From the NCBI RefSeq assembly GCF_040719145.1, contig NZ_JBFDUZ010000004.1, positions 124,001 to 188,000 on the forward strand: 64,000 bases of DNA, given 5' to 3'. Positions 1 through 8,459 of the stretch are shown piece by piece (within the stretch, counting starts at the first letter, position 1; each line of letters opens with the position of its first letter). A model generated the notes under the pieces. It worked only from the letters and a program-made list of their open reading frames with translations. It ran no database searches and had not been told where the DNA came from. The translations under genes and the position numbers were made by a program. This stretch comes from Paenibacillus sp. JQZ6Y-1 (lineage in GTDB: Bacteria; Bacillota; Bacilli; Paenibacillales; Paenibacillaceae).

Positions 1-1
1 C

Positions 2-478
2 GGCAACGGTCAAGCCGCCATGTACATTCAAGGCAGCTGGGCAATCTCCGAGATCCGCAAAGTCAATCCAGACATCAACTTGGGCTTCTTCCCATTACCA
101 GCAAGCAATGACGAATCCCAGAACAAACTAACCGCTGGTGTCGATACACTGCTAACCATCTCCAGCCAAACCGAACACCCAGAGGAAGCGAAGCAATTCA
201 TATCCTTCCTGCTGGAACCAGAAAACAGCCAACAATACATCGACCAACAAAACCTGTTCTCCGCCGTAGATGGCGTGCAGCAAAAAGACGAAAGCGTCTC
301 CGGTCTGCTGCCCTACTTTGAACAAGGCAAAATCGTCGATTTCGTCGACCACTACATCCCAAGCGCCGTCCAACTCAACCCAACCGTCCAAGCCTTCCTA
401 CAAAACAAAGACATCAACGGTTTCCTAAGCACCTTGGACAAAGAATGGGACAAAGTAGCCGCCCGCCGAGCCAGTTAG
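2..478 (+). CDS. ABC transporter extracellular substrate-binding protein, C-terminal part (5' end outside window)
   Basis: The reading frame is already open at base 2 and runs to a TAG stop, giving the last ~158 residues. The sequence (MYIQGSWAISEIRK, then GFFPLPA, then EEAKQFISFLL and a terminal DKEWDKVAAR-like helix) is typical of the C-lobe of family 1 sugar-binding lipoproteins (MalE/UgpB-like). It would capture a sugar outside the cell and deliver it to the two permeases that follow. Its 3' end uses many C/A-rich, G-poor codons and leads into a strikingly G-poor spacer. The sugar cannot be inferred. The family is clear; the start is missing. Confidence 0.85.
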   Translation, partial: GNGQAAMYIQGSWAISEIRKVNPDINLGFFPLPASNDESQNKLTAGVDTLLTISSQTEHPEEAKQFISFLLEPENSQQYIDQQNLFSAVDGVQQKDESVSGLLPYFEQGKIVDFVDHYIPSAVQLNPTVQAFLQNKDINGFLSTLDKEWDKVAARRAS

Positions 479-757
479 TTCAAAAACAAACATTCAACAA
501 CCAGCCACCATCATAAAACATTACCAATCTCTACAATCCAAAAAACAAAAAAAGCAACCCATGCCACATCCTAAAATCTAATCGAAACCAATCAACCGAC
601 CCTAGCCCAATCAACAACCGTCCCACTAATACCAAACCAATCAACTCTCACCAAAATCCTTACCAGTAACCAACGCTTTTCAATCTCTAAATCTCTTCAA
701 CCTACCACCCGCTACGCCCACAGGGCGAGCAAGGCTGTTGGAAACATGAAGCAAGAT
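479..757 (+). promoter_or_regulatory. G-poor, C-rich intercistronic stretch, Rho-utilisation-like
   Basis: No gene is visible. By hand count, bases 481-720 contain about 11 G against about 87 C on the + strand. Such an unstructured 'C over G' tract is the hallmark of Rho-utilisation (rut) sites. It lies directly after the binding-protein gene and before the hairpin element and permease gene, a place where partial Rho-dependent termination would lower permease expression. The role is inference. Confidence 0.4.
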
Positions 758-890
758 GCACGGAGCGGAGGAAAGGGAATAAGGGGAAAGGGCGACCTTG
801 GAGCCGCGGGAATCTTCATTCACTCCCATTCCAAAAGATTCCCGCGGCTCCACCGGAGTCCCGTCCCCTTATCCCTTCCCGAAGCGCTCC
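758..890 (+). repeat. ~130-base palindromic hairpin element (copy A)
   Basis: A long imperfect inverted repeat with a perfect 18-bp inner stem (799-816 with 835-852), an 18-base loop, and an outer stem pairing AAGGGAATAAGGGG (about 773-786) with CCCCTTATCCCTT using one bulged A. A homologous element with the same geometry lies at 63464-63595. Both sit inside ABC operons just before a permease gene. There is no T-run, so it is not a simple terminator; it resembles REP-type intercistronic stabilisers or a small palindromic mobile repeat. Confidence 0.75.
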
Positions 891-943
891 CCCGCATCCA
901 AGCTAAAGTTGTTCCACCACAGCCAAGCAGAAAGGAGTTATTT

Positions 944-1810
944 ATGTCCAAACGCATGTACACCTACTATTGGATGACGATACCCGCCGTGCTGCTGTTT
1001 TTTCTTTTCCTGACCTTACCAGCAATCCAAGGCGTATATTACTCGTTCACCAATTACAACGGCTTCGGTCAAACGTACGACTTTATCGGACTGCGTAACT
1101 ATATCAATCTGTTTACCGACAATGTCGTCGGTGACGCGTACTGGTTTACGATCAAGTTCGCTGTTGTGGTCACTATACTCGTGAACATTTTTAGTCTGGT
1201 CATTGCACTGGGATTGAATGCAAGTATTCGATTCCGCAACTTCTTCCGAGGAATCTACTTTCTACCCAATATCCTCAGTGTGCTGATCGTCGGCTACATA
1301 TTCAATTATCTGTTCTCCAATGTGTTTACCGTTTGGGGGCAATCGCTGGGCATCAACGCCTTGTCTACCAACATCCTTGGTAACGAAAGTCTTGCTTGGA
1401 TCGGGGTCGTGATCGTTGCTGTTTGGCAGGGCATCGCGCTCAATACGATTTTGTATCTTGCTGGGTTACAGACGATTCCGAGCGATGTGTATGAAGCATC
1501 CAGTTTGGACGGAGCGAGCAAATGGCGCGAGTTCTGGAGCATTACCTTCCCGCTGATCGCTCCATTTTTCACGATCAATATGGTATTGGCGATGAAGAAT
1601 GCGTTGATGGTGTTTGACCAGATCGTTGCATTGACCAACGGTGGACCCGGACGTGCCACACAGTCGATCTCATTTCTGATCTATACTGGTGGGTTTGAGG
1701 GCGGAGAGTTTGCATATCAGTCTGCGAACTCAGTCATCTACTTTATCGTAATTGCCATCATTTCGATTCTGCAAATTCGCTTCCTGCAAAGAAGGGAGAT
1801 GGATATGTAA
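944..1810 (+). CDS. Sugar ABC transporter permease, MalF/UgpA-like
   Basis: 288 residues with six predicted membrane segments. The cytoplasmic-loop EAA motif is visible (YEASSLDGASKWREFW, then FPLIAP), which docks the ATPase. The frame is open further upstream to 746, but that part would translate the hairpin element; the start at 944 (MSKRMYTYYW) has AAAGGAG seven bases upstream and matches the usual permease length. Pairs with the next gene to form the membrane channel of a sugar importer; the ATPase is not in the window and may be a shared MsmK-type subunit. Stop and next start overlap by one base (TAATG), indicating translational coupling. Confidence 0.93.
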   Translation: MSKRMYTYYWMTIPAVLLFFLFLTLPAIQGVYYSFTNYNGFGQTYDFIGLRNYINLFTDNVVGDAYWFTIKFAVVVTILVNIFSLVIALGLNASIRFRNFFRGIYFLPNILSVLIVGYIFNYLFSNVFTVWGQSLGINALSTNILGNESLAWIGVVIVAVWQGIALNTILYLAGLQTIPSDVYEASSLDGASKWREFWSITFPLIAPFFTINMVLAMKNALMVFDQIVALTNGGPGRATQSISFLIYTGGFEGGEFAYQSANSVIYFIVIAIISILQIRFLQRREMDM

Positions 1811-2637
1811 TGAAGGAATTTACCAAAACGAATTGGCCAGTTAATATTCTGGTCGCGCTCGGTACAATTATTATTCTGTTCCCGCTCTATATGGCGGTAA
1901 CGATTGCATTAAAAGACCCGCAGCAGATGGCGCAATCGCTGTTCGGCTTGCCGACGCAGTGGCGGTTTGACAACTTTGCCAGCGCCATCAAAGTGACCAA
2001 CTTCTTCCAAGCGTTCCGTAACAGTGTGATGGTTACAACTGCAACGGTGCTACTGACGCTGCTGACAAACTCGATGGTCGCTTATGCGATTGGACGCAAT
2101 ATGGAGCGTAGCAAGTTTTTCAAAGGTCTGTATTTCTACTTTGTCAGTGCGATGTTTATCCCATTTCCGATCATTATGCTGCCGATCGTCAAGCTGACCG
2201 CTGCTCTGCATATGACCAATCTGGTCGGGCTGACCATTTTGCATACTGTGTACGCGCTCGCGTTTAACGTGTTTGTGTATGTGGGCTATATTCGCTCGAT
2301 TCCGGTGGCATTGGAGGAAGCGGCGACAGTGGATGGTGCGAGTACATGGGGTACATTCTGGCGTATTATTTTCCCGCTGATGGCGCCGATCAATGCAACG
2401 GTGGGGATTCTGGTTTGTCTATCCACGTATAATGACTTTTTACTGCCGCTCATTATTATCAGCGACCAGAGTATGTACACACTGCCGCTGGTGCAGTACA
2501 TTTTCCAAGGGCAATTCAATACAGACTACAATCTGGCATTCGCTTCGTACCTGCTGGCAATGTTGCCGATAATTATCATCTATCTGTTTGCACAGAAATG
2601 GATCATTAGCGGCGTAACGCGCGGTTCGGTAAAATAA
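1810..2637 (+). CDS. Sugar ABC transporter permease, MalG/UgpE-like
   Basis: 275 residues, six predicted membrane segments, with the EAA loop (LEEAATVDGASTWGTFW, IIFPLMAP) in the expected place. The C-terminus (IISGVTRGSVK) is characteristic of carbohydrate permeases of the second (MalG) type. It starts in the TAATG overlap with the preceding permease and is the last gene of the operon: a hairpin terminator follows at 2757. Substrate unknown. Confidence 0.93.
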   Translation: MKEFTKTNWPVNILVALGTIIILFPLYMAVTIALKDPQQMAQSLFGLPTQWRFDNFASAIKVTNFFQAFRNSVMVTTATVLLTLLTNSMVAYAIGRNMERSKFFKGLYFYFVSAMFIPFPIIMLPIVKLTAALHMTNLVGLTILHTVYALAFNVFVYVGYIRSIPVALEEAATVDGASTWGTFWRIIFPLMAPINATVGILVCLSTYNDFLLPLIIISDQSMYTLPLVQYIFQGQFNTDYNLAFASYLLAMLPIIIIYLFAQKWIISGVTRGSVK

Positions 2638-2756
2638 ACGTCATGGGATCATCAAACGTATCGTATGGTAGCATACGCTGGTGTAAGAAGTAGGCTTCCT
2701 GTATTGCCATATGAATGGGAGGAGAGCCTACGAGCCTGATGTTTACAACAAAAATA

Positions 2757-2797
2757 AGCCTGTTATCGCAGTTGTTGCGGTAGCAGGCTTTTTTTTG
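2757..2797 (+). terminator. Rho-independent terminator of the sugar ABC operon
   Basis: AGCCTGTTATCGCA pairs imperfectly with TGCGGTAGCAGGCT around a short GTTGT loop and is followed by eight Ts. It lies about 120 bases after the last permease. Confidence 0.85.
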
Positions 2798-2859
2798 ATG
2801 GAATGTTGCACTGGAATCATGGGCAAGAGAGGTAGAGTATAGGGAGCATTTCATTTCCT

Positions 2860-2907
2860 ATATATTATACTAACTTTTATATTGTAACTATAATTAGTAT
2901 AATATAT
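2860..2907. promoter_or_regulatory. 14-bp perfect inverted repeat upstream of amidohydrolase
   Basis: ATATATTATACTAA (2860-2873) is repeated in reverse complement as TTAGTATAATATAT (2894-2907), separated by 20 bases. It is 58 bases ahead of the amidohydrolase start, in an AT-rich promoter region (TATAAT-like hexamers occur in both arms). It could be an operator for a local regulator or an RNA hairpin; the sequence alone does not decide. Confidence 0.55.
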
Positions 2908-2965
2908 GATGGTGATGTATACCTTATTTATCCATCTTATCCAGTTTATCAAGGAGGGTTTTTCC

Positions 2966-4342
2966 ATGCACAATGAAGGCTATATGTTGAAAAATGGTAC
3001 CGTGTTGACGCTGGAATCTTCACTTGGTTCTTTGAAACAAGCGGATGTTGTGATTCGCGGCAATACAATTGAACAGATTGGAACGGATATTCAGCTGCCA
3101 TCGGAAGGGTACGAGGTGATCGATGCCTCTGGCATGATTGTGTTGCCGGGCTTGGTCGATACGCATCGGCATGTATGGGAGTCGCTCGTGCGCACAGCAG
3201 GAACCAACTGGTCGTTGCCCGTTTATTTGCAAAATTTGTACTATGGCGGTTTGGGCAGCAAGTTACGCCCGCAGGATAGTTATATTGCTAATCTACTCGG
3301 TTCTTTGGAAGCGCTTCATTCAGGCGTGACAACGCTGCTTGATTGGAGTATGCCGTATTCGCCGGAGCATACCGATGCCTTGATCCACGGCTTGCAGGAA
3401 TCCGGCATCCGAGCGGTATTTGCTATGGGGGTCAATGGGGAGACGGAATATTGGAACCGTGACAGCAAGCTCGTCATCTCGGATGATGTATATCGAGTGA
3501 AAAAGCAGTATTTTGCTTCAGATAACCAGTTATTGACGATGGGATTAGCGATTCGTGGTCCAGAATTTAGTCATTGGGATACAACGGTGAAGGAGATTGG
3601 CATTGCCCGCGAACTGCATGCGGTCTGTTCGATGCACATCGGCTTTGGCAGCTGGGGAGCACAGGATCGTTCGGTAACACGCTTGTATGAAGCCGGATTG
3701 CTAGGACCGGATTTGAACATGGTGCATGGCAACAAAATGGCAACCGATGAATATAAAATGCTCGTGGACGCTGGTGCTTCGCTATCCGTTACACCGGAGG
3801 TGGAGATGATGATGGGACACGGCTATCCAGCGACTGGCTTTTTCCTAGAGCAGGGCGGCATTCCGACACTTGGAGTGGATGTGGTGACATCGACTGCGGG
3901 CGATCTGTTCGCTCAGATGAAATTTGCGTTGCAGGCGGAACGAGCACGAGTGAATGAACAGATTCTAGCGGAAGGGCAAATGCCGGGCGAGCTGAATGTA
4001 CTCGCTGGACAGGCGCTCGAATTCGCTACCACGGCAGGTGCGCGGGCGCTGCGGTTAGACGACCGCATCGGATGCTTGAAACCGGGTCATCAAGCCGATG
4101 TGATCATGATTCGCACAGATGAACTCAATCTGTTCCCAGTGATTGATCCGGTTGGGGCGGTTGTGCAATTCGCCAATGCGTCCAATGTGGATACCGTCTT
4201 CGTAGCGGGACGTCCGGTGAAACGTCACGGCAAGCTGGTGGGTATCGATATGGAGCGCATTCGCCGTCTGGCACAGGAAAGCCGTGATTATTTGGCTTCG
4301 CAGTATACCTTGAGCGATGCAGATCGTGTGCTGTATTCCTAA
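2966..4342 (+). CDS. Amidohydrolase-family metal-dependent hydrolase/deaminase
   Basis: 458 residues from ATG 2966, chosen because AAGGAGGG ends eight bases upstream; the frame is open to 2906 but without a ribosome site. The amidohydrolase barrel is recognisable: VDTHRHVW (metal-binding H67 and H69), SMHIGFG and VHGNK further metal/active-site histidines, GVDVV the last aspartate, and a C-terminal LKPGHQADVIMI strand typical of the family's small beta domain. Relatives include SsnA, AtzA/TrzN-type chlorohydrolases and guanine/cytosine deaminases; the true substrate is unknown. It stands alone between two terminators. Confidence 0.9.
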   Translation: MHNEGYMLKNGTVLTLESSLGSLKQADVVIRGNTIEQIGTDIQLPSEGYEVIDASGMIVLPGLVDTHRHVWESLVRTAGTNWSLPVYLQNLYYGGLGSKLRPQDSYIANLLGSLEALHSGVTTLLDWSMPYSPEHTDALIHGLQESGIRAVFAMGVNGETEYWNRDSKLVISDDVYRVKKQYFASDNQLLTMGLAIRGPEFSHWDTTVKEIGIARELHAVCSMHIGFGSWGAQDRSVTRLYEAGLLGPDLNMVHGNKMATDEYKMLVDAGASLSVTPEVEMMMGHGYPATGFFLEQGGIPTLGVDVVTSTAGDLFAQMKFALQAERARVNEQILAEGQMPGELNVLAGQALEFATTAGARALRLDDRIGCLKPGHQADVIMIRTDELNLFPVIDPVGAVVQFANASNVDTVFVAGRPVKRHGKLVGIDMERIRRLAQESRDYLASQYTLSDADRVLYS

Positions 4343-4454
4343 CAGATAACAGATAACTTATATTTATAACTGGTAATTGCAGGAGCCTGCTCAGGTTAGT
4401 CGTTGAGTAACATTCAGGATAACGAGCACACGTTTCATTGAATAGGGAACAGCA

Positions 4455-4504
4455 AATACCGCAAGCCCTGACGATAGGAATAGTCCGAGCTTGCGGTATT
4501 TTAT
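4455..4504. terminator. Hairpin terminator between convergent genes
   Basis: AATACCGCAAGC pairs with GCTTGCGGTATT across a 22-base loop and is followed by TTTAT. It can end the amidohydrolase transcript (+) and also serves the convergent DUF2252 gene on the minus strand. Confidence 0.8.
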
Positions 4505-4534
4505 ACCTTTATCGTTATTTATAGTTCCCCAACC

Positions 4535-5902
4535 TCACTGCTCAACTCGTGCAAACTCAGCATTGGAGGTTGGCGTTTGAAACGAAGCGGACCAGTCGCA
4601 GAATAACGCATAATCCTTTTCTACCTGATCGGCATAACCGTACGCCCAGCGGGAGATGTGCTGGACAAAGCCGTCCGGCTTGTCACCCATCGCCTTGGCG
4701 ATTTCGCGTTCACTGTGGTAATCCAGAATGCCGCTGCTGAGATCAGAATCAGCGCGAGCGTGCATTTTGGCAGTCAGACTGCCCATGACAGACAGGATTT
4801 TGTTCATGCAATCGGTATCGGTAATATGCTCCAGCTTGAGACGTTTTTTGTAAGGAGAACGTTCACGCACGTAGAAGTCGCGTCCATCGAGCGTAATATA
4901 GCCGAGATAGGCGTCCGCATGATGGTGCATTGCCTGCTGCGTTGTTGTCACGCGCTTGCCCTGCTGGGCAAATGTACGCCAGAACGATTCGCTATACGGG
5001 AGGAAATAAGCCGGAACAGGTGCGCGTACTTCCTTCACTTCCAGCACCAAATCGTCGTTGCCCTCCTGCGCTGCACCGCCCTCGATCAGTACATAATAGC
5101 GATCCAATCCGATGGATGCCGTACCGGAGCCATGCTTGATCGCAATATCCTTGATCCGGTAATGGTTCACATCATCCTCGCAGCACAATAAAGTCTGCTG
5201 GTAATCACTCCATGCCTGCTCTAGCAGCTGCTGTTCTTGAGCAGAGGGCACGACCAGCTCACTATTTTCCAAAAAGACACGGTCGCTCTGCATGACCGCC
5301 GTTACCTTTTCCAGAAAATGTCCCTGACGGCGTTTCTCTAGCTTGCGTAGCAACTTGCGAACTGGACCGCTAGCGTGCTTCTCATCCATAACGTATTTGC
5401 CCGGATCATCCTTTTTTTGTGCAAAGCGGTGAATCTGCTTGTAATAACAGCGGGCATAATGCTCTAACACATCCAATTGCTGAGCTTGATCGTATCCCAG
5501 CTGCCGAGCCACAAGCGCAATACTAACCGACATACGCAGCACATCGTACAGATATGAGCCTACATACCCCTCGTCAAAATCATTTACATCATAGACGATC
5601 TCGCCGGACTCATTACGAAATGCGCCAAAATTCTCAAAATGCAAATCCCCTTGAATCCACGTCGGTCGCTCTACTGGTGTATGATACGGAAAATAATGCC
5701 GGGTTGCGTCAAAATAGAACAAATACGCACTCCCGCGAAAAAACGAAAATGCCGATTGCGACATTTTGCGATACTTTTCCGCCCGTTTATCGGTATCCAG
5801 CTGCATGATCTTGCCGTCAAATTCATCCAGCACTGAGATCAATGTATCGCGGCGCAGCTTATTACGCGTAATAATCACATTTTGCGTTATGCTATTGTTC
5901 AT
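4535..5902 (-). CDS. DUF2252 family protein
   Basis: 455 residues starting at MNNSITQNV (5902), with GAAGGGAG eight to nine bases upstream; the frame is open ten more residues to 5932 without a comparable site. The protein carries FRGSAYLFYFD, GDLHFENFG (about residues 85-93) and NDFDE (about 107-111). These look like the catalytic-loop and metal-binding aspartates of kinase/APH-fold enzymes and define DUF2252. No biochemical function is established to my knowledge. It appears monocistronic. Confidence 0.88.
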   Translation of the reverse strand: MNNSITQNVIITRNKLRRDTLISVLDEFDGKIMQLDTDKRAEKYRKMSQSAFSFFRGSAYLFYFDATRHYFPYHTPVERPTWIQGDLHFENFGAFRNESGEIVYDVNDFDEGYVGSYLYDVLRMSVSIALVARQLGYDQAQQLDVLEHYARCYYKQIHRFAQKKDDPGKYVMDEKHASGPVRKLLRKLEKRRQGHFLEKVTAVMQSDRVFLENSELVVPSAQEQQLLEQAWSDYQQTLLCCEDDVNHYRIKDIAIKHGSGTASIGLDRYYVLIEGGAAQEGNDDLVLEVKEVRAPVPAYFLPYSESFWRTFAQQGKRVTTTQQAMHHHADAYLGYITLDGRDFYVRERSPYKKRLKLEHITDTDCMNKILSVMGSLTAKMHARADSDLSSGILDYHSEREIAKAMGDKPDGFVQHISRWAYGYADQVEKDYALFCDWSASFQTPTSNAEFARVEQ

Positions 5903-6187
5903 CCTGATCCGCTCCCTTCGTTCCACTTCCATGTTGCTCTAATCATAGCGTAAAGGATGCACTGGTAAAAGTGCAATATTCCATATCTTCTTCTACATCA
6001 TAGGATGATACAATGCGTTGTTAGCGTCTGTGTAGTTGGCGTTGATAGGGATAAAAGGTATAATGTGGATGTAAGTAAATGTAGGTGTGCGTATAAGTAA
6101 GAAGAAGCAGAAGCGAGCATGAAGAGATCGAATCGAAGAGAAGCAGTACATAGACAACAACAATACATATAGACGGGAGACATCACA

Positions 6188-6748
6188 ATGAACTGGAAAC
6201 CTTCATGGAAAATGAGTGCGAGTGTCGTTGTTCTAGGCGTATTGATGGCGGGCATGTATACGATATTACTAGATAGATATGATCAAATGGATCTGGCGTT
6301 CAATCTTATCTTCCTTTGTATTCTGTACACCAGTGCCGTCATACAGGGCATTCAATGGTTTAGCAGAGGTGAACAAGTGAGCATCCGCCAGAATATCATG
6401 CGCAGTGCGGCGTATACGCTGTTATTTAGTGCTTCCTTTGTTGCAGGTGGGCTATGGATGGGAGCTGCGTTCAGTGCTTTGGTTCTGATCGCTATCATTT
6501 GCATTTTGTATGGAACGATTTTTAGCCTGAAGGATTTCAAAGGAATTTTTCGGAATGGATGGGGAACGTTTCTGACCATTATGTCGGCTCCGGTGTTATT
6601 GATCATATGGTTGGCGATGTTTGGCACGAATAGCAGTGAAAGTATGAATCGAATGATGATCTACCAATACCTTCTGCTTGGAGGCGTAATTTACTGGATT
6701 TTGTTTACGATTGCTGTAACGGGATTCAAGCGCTATCTGTTGAAATAA
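6188..6748 (+). CDS. Small multi-pass membrane protein, unknown
   Basis: 186 residues with about five hydrophobic segments (near 10-28, 34-52, 75-110, 120-140, 155-180). GGGAG lies ten bases before the ATG. No catalytic motif or known family is recognised. It is monocistronic, ended by a hairpin at 6806. Probably a cytoplasmic-membrane protein of unknown role. Confidence 0.7.
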   Translation: MNWKPSWKMSASVVVLGVLMAGMYTILLDRYDQMDLAFNLIFLCILYTSAVIQGIQWFSRGEQVSIRQNIMRSAAYTLLFSASFVAGGLWMGAAFSALVLIAIICILYGTIFSLKDFKGIFRNGWGTFLTIMSAPVLLIIWLAMFGTNSSESMNRMMIYQYLLLGGVIYWILFTIAVTGFKRYLLK

Positions 6749-6805
6749 TCTTTGTTGAAGGAATCTCTGCGAAGGAAAATGACTATAGGATGCTCATTCT
6801 AGAAG

Positions 6806-6843
6806 CAAGCCTTTCCGTTCATAAGATCGGAAGGGCTTGTTTT
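6806..6843. terminator. Hairpin terminator
   Basis: CAAGCCTTTCCG pairs with CGGAAGGGCTTG around a ten-base loop and is followed by TTTTG; it follows the membrane-protein gene and faces the 3' end of the minus-strand GNAT gene. Confidence 0.75.
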
Positions 6844-6909
6844 GTGTATGGTACGGATGTGCTTGTATAGCTTCGTAGTCAGCTTTGCATAATGTATGTG
6901 TATGCCGTA

Positions 6910-7338
6910 TTACAGGTCTTTGGAAAATACACCAAATGTCTCGCGCTTTTGCCAGCCGCTGGCGCTCCAAAATTGCTGTCCGTTGGTGTTGCTGTCCATA
7001 ACGAATAGATGCGCTTTGTGAATGCCTTGCGCTGCGAGCGCTGCTGTACTGGCATCCAGCATTTTGCGAGCAATACCCTGACCGCGACAGGTGGGATGCA
7101 CAGCCATATGATACAGATACGCGCGTCTACCGTCATGCCCGGCAAGCAGTGTACCGACCAGTTCATGTCGGTCTTCATAGGTGTGGACAGCTACATAACA
7201 GCAACCAGCATTGCGTTCCAGATAACGCTGAATGTGGTCTTGGGAATCGGCTTCACTTAATGCCATTCCTTCGGTGTTTTGCCAGAGCTGAATCATATCT
7301 TTGTAGTCAGTGATGTTCATTTCACGAATGGTAAGCAC
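6910..7338 (-). CDS. GNAT family N-acetyltransferase
   Basis: 142 residues from a GTG start at 7338, with AAAGGAG nine bases upstream. The acetyl-CoA pyrophosphate-binding loop RGQGIA (residues 85-90) follows the beta-4 strand LYHMAVHPTC, and the C-terminal part (NGQQFWSASGWQKRE) is the usual GNAT beta-6/7 region. Transfers an acetyl group from acetyl-CoA to an unknown amine. Monocistronic. Confidence 0.88.
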   Translation of the reverse strand: MLTIREMNITDYKDMIQLWQNTEGMALSEADSQDHIQRYLERNAGCCYVAVHTYEDRHELVGTLLAGHDGRRAYLYHMAVHPTCRGQGIARKMLDASTAALAAQGIHKAHLFVMDSNTNGQQFWSASGWQKRETFGVFSKDL

Positions 7339-7661
7339 GTATGAATTCTCCTTTGCAGAGGGTGATGTGATAAGAGCGAATGGATCGTCTATTTCCGTAT
7401 ATACACATCGGATAACAGACGAAAAAGATGGATCAAGGAATCGAAACTAGGAGCGTTTGTTCTATATTATGATACAACGCTCCAATTTTGAATTGTTGTT
7501 CGGAAATTTTCAATTTTTTCTGGTAATTATGGTTAATAAGCCTTAGCATAGAAGTAGAAACCGAATAATCCAGTCAGACAGGCTGCTCCGCACTGTCTGA
7601 TTTTCCGAAGCGGAGCCTTAACTTGTAATATTATCAGTGTAATCCTTCAGGAGGCAATCCT
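7339..7661. other. Divergent intergenic region with a leader hairpin
   Basis: No gene seen. TCAGACAG (7574-7581) pairs with CTGTCTGA (7593-7600) followed by four Ts, sixty bases before the next start: a weak terminator or leader hairpin. Confidence 0.4.
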
Positions 7662-8459
7662 TTGAATATAAAAAAGAATATGAAAAAATGGCTGTTTTTG
7701 GCTTTGATTTTGAGTGCAGTATGTATTGAAACGGTATCGGCGGCACGCTTGCAATCGTGCCAGAATCAAGCCAGTATGGCGAACCAGTCGGTTCCAAACA
7801 ACGCAGTTGCTGTGAGCGATACGGTGAGTGATAACGACGAAGCAATCGGCGACGACGATCGTGGCAATCGTCAAATCATCGCATCGGATAGCGATCTCGG
7901 TGTGCAAATCGATGGTATCGCTGACGAGGAGGGCATGTATGAACAATTGACTCTGCGTACATCGGTCTTCCAATGTAGCCTGTCTGGCACACAGGTACAG
8001 AACCCGACCTATGCTCCGCAGATTTTCACCGCCGATCTGGATGGTGATGGACAGAAAGAATGGATCATTAATCTGACGTCCGGCTATGGCACCGGAGTCG
8101 AAACCAATACAGTACACGTATTCCGCCAGAATGGTGACAGCATTCCGGTTCAATCGTTGAAGGAAGCAATCGACAATCAATTCAGCTCCACTGTACAAGG
8201 CAGCAATCTGGAGCTTACGTTAAACGGCAAAACCAGTCAGATCCCGCTCAAGCAGCTGGCAGAGCAGCCAGATGTAACGCAGGGCAATGCACCCGTGACA
8301 GGTGGTGCGGTACAGCAATATGATGTCCAAGGCAATACATTGTCTGCGACATACTCACTGCAAGTCGGCATGATGACGTATATTGGCGAACTCGACGCCG
8401 AGTACAAGTATGAGAACGGAACACTCCAACTGGCACCAGCTAGTCTCGAATTGCAGTAA
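7662..8459 (+). CDS. Secreted protein with VCBS/FG-GAP-like segment
   Basis: 265 residues from TTG 7662, preferred because AGGAGG lies seven bases upstream. The N-terminus (NIKKNMKKWLFLALILSAV) is a signal peptide. A variable Asp/Asn-rich stretch follows, then FTADLDGDGQKEWII, a calcium-binding DxDxDG-type motif like that of VCBS/FG-GAP repeats, and a beta-rich C-terminus. Probably exported to the cell surface or medium; function unknown. Confidence 0.75.
   Translation: MNIKKNMKKWLFLALILSAVCIETVSAARLQSCQNQASMANQSVPNNAVAVSDTVSDNDEAIGDDDRGNRQIIASDSDLGVQIDGIADEEGMYEQLTLRTSVFQCSLSGTQVQNPTYAPQIFTADLDGDGQKEWIINLTSGYGTGVETNTVHVFRQNGDSIPVQSLKEAIDNQFSSTVQGSNLELTLNGKTSQIPLKQLAEQPDVTQGNAPVTGGAVQQYDVQGNTLSATYSLQVGMMTYIGELDAEYKYENGTLQLAPASLELQ

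Noticed and set aside
746..943. Longer N-terminus for the first permease
   Set aside because: It would translate the hairpin element; the start at 944 has a good ribosome site and fits the family.
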